Assembly: GCF_030409635.1 (NCBI RefSeq)
Contig: NZ_JAUFQF010000004.1
Coordinates: forward strand, 1,274,241-1,338,240
Length of the DNA: 64,000 nt
Direction: 5' to 3'
Origin: Vibrio agarivorans
GTDB taxonomy: Bacteria; Pseudomonadota; Gammaproteobacteria; Enterobacterales; Vibrionaceae
Shown here: piece by piece, positions 58,433-64,000 of the stretch
Numbering within the stretch: position 1 is the first letter of the stretch
Layout of the letters: the number at the start of each line of letters is the position of its first letter
Notes under the pieces: generated by a model
Seen by the model: only the letters and a program-made list of their open reading frames with translations
The model's database searches: none
What the model was told of the DNA's origin: nothing
Translations under genes and position numbers: made by a program

Positions 58433-60152
58433 GCTAAGAAAGCGTCTAGGTGACCTGTTAGTTGAAGAAGGGATCATCACTGAAGCTCAAGTACAACAAG
58501 CACTGACCGCGCAAAAGTCGACGGGCAGAAAGCTTGGTGCAGCATTGATCGAGTTAGGTTTTTTGACCGAACAGCAGATGCTTAACTTCTTGTCTCAGCA
58601 GCTTAACTTGCCCTTGATTGACTTGAGTCGTGCACAAGTTGACGTTGATGCGGTGCAGCTGCTTCCTGAAGTTCATGCGCGTCGCCTGCGCGCGCTGGTG
58701 ATTGGTCAAACGGATCACTCACTGCGTGTGGCGATGAGCGATCCTGCGGATCTCTTCGCGCAAGAAGCCCTGTTGAGTCAATTGCCCAATCACAGCATTG
58801 ATTTTGTGATTGCTCCAGAGAAACAGATCGTTGAAGGGTTTGATCGTTACTACCGCCGCACCAAAGAGATCGCCTCATTTGCCGAGCAGTTGCAAGCAGA
58901 GCACCAAACGACCGATGCGTTTGACTTTAGCTTAGCTGATGACGACAGCGAGAGCGATGAAGTCACAGTAGTAAAACTGATCAACTCTCTGTTTGAAGAT
59001 GCGATTCAGGTCAATGCTTCGGATATTCACATTGAGCCAGATGCCAATTTGCTGCGTATCCGCCAGCGTATTGATGGGGTTTTGCATGAAACGCTGCTCA
59101 ACGAAGTTAATATTGCCTCTGCCTTAGTGCTGCGTTTGAAGTTGATGGCCAATCTCGATATCTCAGAGAAGCGTTTGCCACAAGATGGCCGCTTTAACAT
59201 TCGTGCCAAAGGACAATCTGTTGATATTCGTATGTCGACCATGCCAGTGCAATATGGTGAGTCGGTGGTCATGCGTCTGCTCAATCAATCCAGTGGTGTG
59301 CGTGCGATGGAAGAGTCGGGTTTACCGCCTGAGCTACTTACGCGATTCCGCCGTCAGTTGAAGCGTCCTCATGGCATGATTCTGGTTACTGGGCCAACGG
59401 GCTCCGGTAAAACCACCACACTTTATGGTGCGTTAACTGAGCTGAATAAACCGGGCAAAAAGATCATCACGGCGGAAGATCCTGTGGAATACCGCCTGCC
59501 TCGAGTGAACCAGGTTCAGGTCAACCCAAAGATCAATTTAGACTTCTCTACTGTGCTAAGAACCTTCCTTCGTCAGGATCCTGATATCATATTGATCGGT
59601 GAGATGCGTGACCAAGAAACGGTTGAAATCGGACTGCGAGCGGCACTAACTGGTCACTTAGTGTTAAGCACACTCCACACCAATGACGCGGTTGATAGTG
59701 CCCTGCGTATGATGGATATGGGGGCGCCGGGTTACCTGGTCGCGAGTTCAGTACGTGCAGTATTAGCTCAGCGTCTGGTGCGTAGAGTCTGCCCAGATTG
59801 CAAGACAGAGGATGTGGTAGACAGCCATCGAGAGCAGTGGTTAACGCAGCGCTTCCCGAATCAAGTAGGGGCAAGCTTTAGTCACGGCACGGGGTGTCAG
59901 AACTGTAACTTGACGGGCTATCGTGGCCGAATCGGTGTGTTTGAACTGCTCGAGTTCGACCAAGATATGATGGATTGTCTGCGCGGCAATGATGCGGTTG
60001 GATTTGCACAGCAAGCAAGAAAAGCCAAAGACTATAAGCCACTTCTTGCATCAGCGATGGAGCTGGCACTGCAAGGTGTTGTCAGCCTAGATGAAGTGAT
60101 GAGTCTAGGGGAAGGTGATACTTCAGGTAATACTGAAGCGATCATGATATAG
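58422..60152 (+). CDS. mshE: MSHA pilus extension ATPase MshE, c-di-GMP-responsive
   Basis: Hexameric motor of the PilB/GspE family that drives MSHA pilus extension, 576 residues from GTG 58422. The N-terminus has two tandem MshEN motifs (KRLGDLLVEEGIITEAQVQQ at 7-26 and RKLGAALIELGFLTEQQM at 36-53), the known c-di-GMP-binding module. Walker A GPTGSGKTTT (324-333), Asp box, Walker B and His box are present, and a tetra-cysteine zinc motif CPDC...CQNC follows. The GTG start inside mshN suggests coupling. Confidence 0.95.
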   Translation: MKIKLRKRLGDLLVEEGIITEAQVQQALTAQKSTGRKLGAALIELGFLTEQQMLNFLSQQLNLPLIDLSRAQVDVDAVQLLPEVHARRLRALVIGQTDHSLRVAMSDPADLFAQEALLSQLPNHSIDFVIAPEKQIVEGFDRYYRRTKEIASFAEQLQAEHQTTDAFDFSLADDDSESDEVTVVKLINSLFEDAIQVNASDIHIEPDANLLRIRQRIDGVLHETLLNEVNIASALVLRLKLMANLDISEKRLPQDGRFNIRAKGQSVDIRMSTMPVQYGESVVMRLLNQSSGVRAMEESGLPPELLTRFRRQLKRPHGMILVTGPTGSGKTTTLYGALTELNKPGKKIITAEDPVEYRLPRVNQVQVNPKINLDFSTVLRTFLRQDPDIILIGEMRDQETVEIGLRAALTGHLVLSTLHTNDAVDSALRMMDMGAPGYLVASSVRAVLAQRLVRRVCPDCKTEDVVDSHREQWLTQRFPNQVGASFSHGTGCQNCNLTGYRGRIGVFELLEFDQDMMDCLRGNDAVGFAQQARKAKDYKPLLASAMELALQGVVSLDEVMSLGEGDTSGNTEAIMI

Positions 60153-60160
60153 AGGTCGAT

Positions 60161-61378
60161 ATGCCAACCTATCAATATCAAGGACGACATCTTGATGGCA
60201 ATAAAGCCAACGGAAAGATAGAAGCAGCAACCGAAGAGTTGGCTGCGGAAGCGCTAATGAACAAGGGGATTATTCCTACACAGATATCAGAAGGCAGCTC
60301 TAGTGGTCTGAATTTTGATCTGCAACACTTGTTTAAGCCAGCAGTGCCATTAGAAGTCTTAGTTATCTTTTGTCGCCAACTTTACAGCCTGACCAAGGCG
60401 GGCGTGCCTTTGCTCCGAGCCATGCGTGGCTTGGCACAGAACTGTTCAAATAAACAACTCAAAGAAGCACTGGAAGAGGTATGTGCTGAACTGACTAATG
60501 GTCGCGGTTTGGCGGCCTCAATGCAGTTGCATTCACGCGTATTTAGCCCACTGTTTGTTTCAATGGTCAATGTGGGTGAAAACACGGGTCGCTTAGATGA
60601 AGCGCTGCTGCAACTTGCTGGTTACTACGAGCAAGAAGTAGAAACTCGTAAGCGCATAAAAACGGCGATGCGATACCCGTCATTTGTGATTAGCTTTATC
60701 GTGATTGCGTTGTTCATCCTGAATATCAAAGTGATTCCGCAATTTACCAGTATGTTCAGCCGTTTTGGTGTCGATTTGCCACTGCCTACCCGCATTATCA
60801 TCGGTATGTCAGAGTTCTTTGTTGATTACTGGGCGTGGATGTTGGCAGCGATTTTTGGTGGTCTGTTCGCTTTTCAGGCCTGGGTAAGAACCGCTGAAGG
60901 GCAAGAGAAGTGGGGCAAGATTCGCCTAAAGATGCCTATTGTTGGCGGAATAGTGAATCGCGCCTTGATGGCACGTTTTTCAAGAACGTTTGCCTTGATG
61001 CTTAAGTCGGGTGTGCCACTGAATCAGTCGATAGCCCTGGCTGCGGAAGCGTTGGACAACAAATACTTAGAAGCCCGTCTGTTAGAGATGAAGTCACAAA
61101 TTGAGTCGGGTAGCACGGTGTCATCCACAGCAGTGACGAGCAACATCTTCACTCCCTTGGTGATTCAGATGATTTCTGTTGGTGAAGAGACGGGTCGAAT
61201 TGATGAGTTGTTACTTGAGGTGGCGGACTTTTATGAGCGCGAAGTGGACTACGATCTTAAAACGCTCACCGCACGCATTGAGCCGATCTTGCTGGTCATT
61301 GTGGCGGGCATGGTATTGATTCTTGCGCTGGGTATTTTCCTACCGATGTGGGGCATGCTGGATGCAATTAAGGGTTAA
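60161..61378 (+). CDS. mshG: MSHA inner-membrane platform protein MshG
   Basis: PilC/GspF-type core of the inner-membrane assembly platform, 405 residues, starting MPTYQYQGRHLDGNKANGKIEAATEE. Two homologous cytoplasmic domains (about 65-190 and 265-395) show the repeated LxxxGVPL pattern (LTKAGVPLLRAMRG and MLKSGVPLNQSIALA) and the VGEETGRIDELL motif; three membrane segments near 170-190, 220-245 and 375-400. It lies 8 bases after mshE. Confidence 0.94.
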   Translation: MPTYQYQGRHLDGNKANGKIEAATEELAAEALMNKGIIPTQISEGSSSGLNFDLQHLFKPAVPLEVLVIFCRQLYSLTKAGVPLLRAMRGLAQNCSNKQLKEALEEVCAELTNGRGLAASMQLHSRVFSPLFVSMVNVGENTGRLDEALLQLAGYYEQEVETRKRIKTAMRYPSFVISFIVIALFILNIKVIPQFTSMFSRFGVDLPLPTRIIIGMSEFFVDYWAWMLAAIFGGLFAFQAWVRTAEGQEKWGKIRLKMPIVGGIVNRALMARFSRTFALMLKSGVPLNQSIALAAEALDNKYLEARLLEMKSQIESGSTVSSTAVTSNIFTPLVIQMISVGEETGRIDELLLEVADFYEREVDYDLKTLTARIEPILLVIVAGMVLILALGIFLPMWGMLDAIKG

Positions 61379-61380
61379 GC

Positions 61381-61842
61381 ATGGCAAACCAGCGTGATCG
61401 AATACAAACTGCAATTTGGCTTTGCTTAATCGTCAGCTTAATCGCGGCTTTTTTATGGTCTTGGCGCAAAATGGAAAATCCGGTGACCGATGTCGCGTAT
61501 ATTATCGCTGGCAAGCGTATTTTGGAGCAGGCTAACAGTTATCACCAAGACTGGTTGCTGATGAAGCAACCGAATACTTTAGTTGTTAATGACAAGTCGC
61601 TGGTGATGAGCAACAAAGGTTGGGTAACTCCCGTGGATGAAAATGGTTACAACAATTGTGACTATTGGTGGACGGTTTTATATCCAAAGGGCGAAGTGTT
61701 TAATGGTCAGCTAGATCGTATCGAGATGGTTGAAGATAAAGATAATTTATCTTGTCATTTCTATTACTTAAGTGAGCACGAGATAATTATTAGTTTGGTC
61801 AATGGTCGAATAAGAATTGATGTGGCTTTGACGAAAATATAA
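61381..61842 (+). CDS. mshF: MSHA biogenesis protein MshF
   Basis: Small membrane-anchored protein of 153 residues that begins 2 bases after mshG. One N-terminal membrane segment (IWLCLIVSLIAAFLWSW, about 12-28) and a periplasmic domain with NNCDYWWTVLYPKG and two cysteines. It lacks the prepilin cleavage motif, so it is not a pilin. Named by position and by the family; its function is poorly defined. The last gene of the secretion block. Confidence 0.85.
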   Translation: MANQRDRIQTAIWLCLIVSLIAAFLWSWRKMENPVTDVAYIIAGKRILEQANSYHQDWLLMKQPNTLVVNDKSLVMSNKGWVTPVDENGYNNCDYWWTVLYPKGEVFNGQLDRIEMVEDKDNLSCHFYYLSEHEIIISLVNGRIRIDVALTKI

Positions 61843-61863
61843 TGTTCAGTTCACAATATTGGA

Positions 61864-61892
61864 CTTTTGTAATTACATTATTGCCGTATAAT
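61864..61892 (+). promoter_or_regulatory. Probable promoter of the pilin gene block
   Basis: A perfect TATAAT at 61887-61892, with a weak -35 (CTTTTG, 61864-61869) at 17 bases. It lies 32 bases before mshB, consistent with a separate structural operon in V. cholerae. Confidence 0.5.
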
Positions 61893-61923
61893 GTGATCTT
61901 GTTTCAGAGGGTGAGTAAATAAA

Positions 61924-62490
61924 ATGAAAAAGTATCAACAACAAGGTTTCTCTTTGGTGGAACTGGTTGTAGTTATTGTGGTTCTTGGTTTGCTTGCTGT
62001 GGCAGCGCTTCCACGTTTTCTTGATATTACAGAAGAAGCGAAAAAAGCGAGTATTGAAGGTGTGGCTGGCGGTTACGCAACAGGTGTACTTTCTGCTCGA
62101 GCTCAGTGGGAAGCGTTAGCGAGACCAAATGACAGTGGCAATAATTATGTTGATTATGATGGCACAGAGTTTTGGCTGACTCGCTCAAAAAACACCGATG
62201 GAAGCGATACTGGTTTTAGAGATGGTTATCCATACGCGTTAAAAGAAGAAGCGAATATGCCATCGCAAGGAACCTCAGAACAAAACTGTATCGACTTAAT
62301 GGAGAACCTATTACAAAGCGCTCCTAAGGTGGGTACTGAATCAGAAGCGGATGCAGATACAAGCTATAAGTTCGCAGCTTCCGCCAATGAGAGTGACAAT
62401 ACATGTATTTATGTGCAGCGCGAAGGAACAAGCCGACATGAATTTGTGTATGAATTAGAAACTGGTCGCGTGACCGTAACTTTGCAGTAA
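61924..62490 (+). CDS. mshB: MSHA minor pilin MshB
   Basis: Type IV prepilin of 188 residues. Leader MKKYQQQG, cleaved before FSLVELVVVIVVLGLLAVAALP, with Glu5 of the mature chain present. Probable minor pilin, located at the start of the pilin block before mshA. C-terminal half acidic, with two cysteines (NCIDLM, NTCIYV). Start ATG 61924. Confidence 0.9.
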   Translation: MKKYQQQGFSLVELVVVIVVLGLLAVAALPRFLDITEEAKKASIEGVAGGYATGVLSARAQWEALARPNDSGNNYVDYDGTEFWLTRSKNTDGSDTGFRDGYPYALKEEANMPSQGTSEQNCIDLMENLLQSAPKVGTESEADADTSYKFAASANESDNTCIYVQREGTSRHEFVYELETGRVTVTLQ

Positions 62491-62535
62491 CTCTGCAGTC
62501 TTATTTAAATTTATCTTTATAAAGAGAGAGTAATC

Positions 62536-63009
62536 ATGAAAAAACAAGGCGGTTTCACGCTAATCGAATTAGTGGTAGTCATCGTTATTCTAGGTATTCT
62601 TGCAGTAACTGCAGCGCCTAAGTTTCTTAACCTGCAGTCAGATGCGCGTGCTTCTTCACTTCAAGGTCTGAAAGGTGCAATGGCTGGTGCTGCTGGTATT
62701 ACTTATGGTAAAGCGGCTATTGATGGTGTTGAAACAATTCCATCTGTTACAGCAGTCTCAAGAGCTAATGGTATTGAACTTACTTACGGCTACCCAGCGG
62801 CAACAACAACGGGTATTGGTAATGCTGTGGATGGTTTGTCATCAACAGATGGTGATTGGGAAGTAGTTAGTGGCCATGCAAGTGCAGCTACGGGTATCGT
62901 GTACTCTTTTGTTGGAACTGATAATACCTCTAACTGTGTTGTAGTTTATTCGACAAATGCCTCTGCTGGTGCACCAACAATTACATCGCCAACAGCTGAT
63001 GATTGCTAA
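62536..63009 (+). CDS. mshA: Major MSHA pilin MshA
   Basis: Major subunit of the mannose-sensitive haemagglutinin pilus, 157 residues. Leader MKKQGG is cleaved before [25 protein letters not shown]; mature Glu5 is present. Two C-terminal cysteines (TSNCVVVY and the last residue C157) form the D-region disulfide. A strong terminator follows 16 bases after the stop, so it is made in excess over downstream pilin genes. Start ATG 62536 lies behind AAAGAGAGAG. Confidence 0.93.
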   Translation: MKKQGGFTLIELVVVIVILGILAVTAAPKFLNLQSDARASSLQGLKGAMAGAAGITYGKAAIDGVETIPSVTAVSRANGIELTYGYPAATTTGIGNAVDGLSSTDGDWEVVSGHASAATGIVYSFVGTDNTSNCVVVYSTNASAGAPTITSPTADDC

Positions 63010-63025
63010 TTTTTAACTCATAACG

Positions 63026-63051
63026 AAAGGCCAGCATTGCTGGCCTTTTTT
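63026..63051 (+). terminator. Terminator between the two mshA-type genes
   Basis: AAAGGCCAGC (63026-63035), loop ATT, GCTGGCCTTT (63039-63048), then T. The ribosome site of the next pilin (AAAGGA) follows at once. Confidence 0.92.
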
Positions 63052-63063
63052 AAAGGACTATTT

Positions 63064-63555
63064 ATGAAAAACAAAGGCTTCACTTTGATTGAGCTTGTCG
63101 TTGTAATTGTCATACTTGCCATCCTTGCAGTCACAGCGGCTCCTCGATTCTTAAATCTGCAGGAAGATGCTCGAAAATCAGCTCTTCAAGGCTTAAAAGG
63201 AGCAATGGATGGTGCTGCAGGTATTACCTACGGTAAGGCCGCCATTGAGAATCAAGAGCGTTCTTCTTCAGCAGTTGATGTAGCTGGTATAGAAACGAAA
63301 TGGGGATTCCCAACAGCAAGCTCTGCCGGTATTGAGCTAGCTGTAACTGGATTGGATAGTAACGACTGGGCTATTGCGCATACTGGGAATGACAGCAACA
63401 CCATAGCGTACACTGTCGCTACCTTTTATTCGCAAGAGTTGGACGACAACGTTCAAAAAATAGAAGACACTCAATGCTATGTTAAATATCAACAAGCGGA
63501 AGGTGTAGAAATTGATGAAATTGCCTTTGCCTCAGTAGTTGATGATAACTGTTAA
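63064..63555 (+). CDS. Second MshA-type pilin
   Basis: Prepilin of 163 residues from ATG 63064. Leader MKNKG, then [25 protein letters not shown]. In about the first 58 mature residues it differs from MshA at only some six positions, including the shared [19 protein letters not shown]; after that the two diverge. It keeps two cysteines (TQCYVKY, last residue C163). It is a tandem duplicate of mshA placed after the mshA terminator, so its level should be lower unless it has its own promoter. Either a minor pilin or an alternative major pilin. Confidence 0.88.
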   Translation: MKNKGFTLIELVVVIVILAILAVTAAPRFLNLQEDARKSALQGLKGAMDGAAGITYGKAAIENQERSSSAVDVAGIETKWGFPTASSAGIELAVTGLDSNDWAIAHTGNDSNTIAYTVATFYSQELDDNVQKIEDTQCYVKYQQAEGVEIDEIAFASVVDDNC

Positions 63556-63563
63556 TTGAGTTC

Positions 63564-63598
63564 TGTCAGACCTGAAATAAGTTGTTTTAGGTCTGACA
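63564..63598 (+). other. Stem-loop between the second pilin gene and mshC
   Basis: TGTCAGACCT (63564-63573) pairs with AGGTCTGACA (63589-63598), a 10-bp stem with a 15-base loop that can add AAA/TTT pairs. No U-tract follows. It begins 8 bases after the pilin stop and may protect the pilin message 3' end. Confidence 0.45.
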
Positions 63599-63693
63599 TA
63601 CAGCCATTACTTTTGAATCTTCAAATGCGATCTCATTACTAATTTATTGAAAGAGCTATACTTTATCCTAATTGCTTCCACCAAGTCCTTTAT

Positions 63694-64000
63694 ATGAACA
63701 AGAAAAACGGATTTACCTTAGTCGAATTGATCGTTGTGATTCTTTTGGTCGCAATTGTGTCTACCTATGCTGCCAGCCGATACCTAGGCAAATCCTCTTT
63801 TTCTGCTTATACCTATCAAGAAGCGGTTATTTCGGTTATTCGCCAAGTGCAAGTGAATCGGATGCAGTCGAATTTGCATGATGAGTCTGGAGATTTAACG
63901 CCATTTGTTCTGACATTTAAAGATCAATGCCTTGGTTCACAGTATTCGTGTACTCAAAGTGAGCTTAACGCATTACAGCGTAGTGATTTTGTTGTAGTAG
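63694..64000 (+). CDS. mshC: MSHA minor pilin MshC (partial, cut by window end)
   Basis: Prepilin-like start at ATG 63694: MNKKNG, then FTLVELIVVILLVAIVSTYAAS, with mature Glu5. Only the first 102 residues are in the window; the frame is open to base 64000. It differs clearly from the MshA type after the leader and has a GspH/FimT-like look (SAYTYQEAVISVIRQVQVNRMQSN). The place after mshA fits mshC. A short open frame at 63672-63881 is a shadow of it. Confidence 0.82.
   Translation, partial: MNKKNGFTLVELIVVILLVAIVSTYAASRYLGKSSFSAYTYQEAVISVIRQVQVNRMQSNLHDESGDLTPFVLTFKDQCLGSQYSCTQSELNALQRSDFVVV

Noticed and set aside
63672..63881. Short open frame of 69 residues over the start of mshC
   Set aside because: The true reading frame begins at 63694 with a clean prepilin leader; the other frame is a shadow.

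Overview
The window is ordinary, gene-dense chromosome from a member of the Vibrionaceae, most likely a Vibrio species. The gene order is the one I remember from the Vibrio cholerae large chromosome: tus-str operon, rpsF cluster, dnaB-alr, pgi, zur-dusA, cysJIH, metH-lysC, uvrA-galU-qstR-ssb, then the MSHA type IV pilus locus. No prophage, insertion sequence, integron or CRISPR array is visible.

Layout. 1-6560: yheO, tusDCB (sulfur relay for tRNA thiolation) and the str operon rpsL-rpsG-fusA-tuf, ending in a strong terminator. 6700-8105: rpsF-rpsR-rplI, without the priB gene usually found between rpsF and rpsR. 8166-15211: a DUF481 outer-membrane protein, dnaB-alr, an Omp85-type barrel without POTRA domains, yjbQ and pgi. 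15235-18931: cheX and zur in tandem, a universal stress protein, dusA and a TIGR04219 outer-membrane protein. 18998-23740: a small unknown gene and the sulfite and PAPS reduction genes cysJIH. 23741-35414: two complete rRNA operons head to tail. The first carries tRNA-Glu in its spacer. The second carries tRNA-Ile and tRNA-Ala, with tRNA-Asp after its 5S gene. 35487-42739: a PilZ protein, metH behind a tandem MetJ-type operator, lysC behind a lysine riboswitch, and a class V aminotransferase. 42806-50170: a PglL-like O-oligosaccharyltransferase, uvrA with a LexA box, galU, the competence regulator qstR, and ssb. 50379-64000: csrD (mshH) and mshIJKLMNEGF, then the pilin genes mshB, mshA, a second mshA-like gene, and mshC, which is cut by the window end.

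How it fits together. The first half is translation and replication machinery, most of it with recognisable autoregulatory or promoter structure in the leaders. The last 14 kb builds the MSHA pilus. MshE carries the N-terminal c-di-GMP-binding repeats, and the PilZ protein and the degenerate GGDEF/EAL protein CsrD add to a c-di-GMP and surface-attachment theme. The PglL-like enzyme may glycosylate pilus components.

I did not find a wholly new multi-gene system. The most interesting signals are: two adjacent near-duplicate MshA pilins separated by a terminator; loss of priB with a nested hairpin in its place; mutually exclusive hairpins between rpsG and fusA; a family of variable stem-loops scattered through the two rRNA operons; a complete translational lysine riboswitch circuit that can be traced base by base; and a tandem MetJ operator in front of metH. 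All protein assignments rest on reading the translated sequences and on family knowledge. No database search was run.
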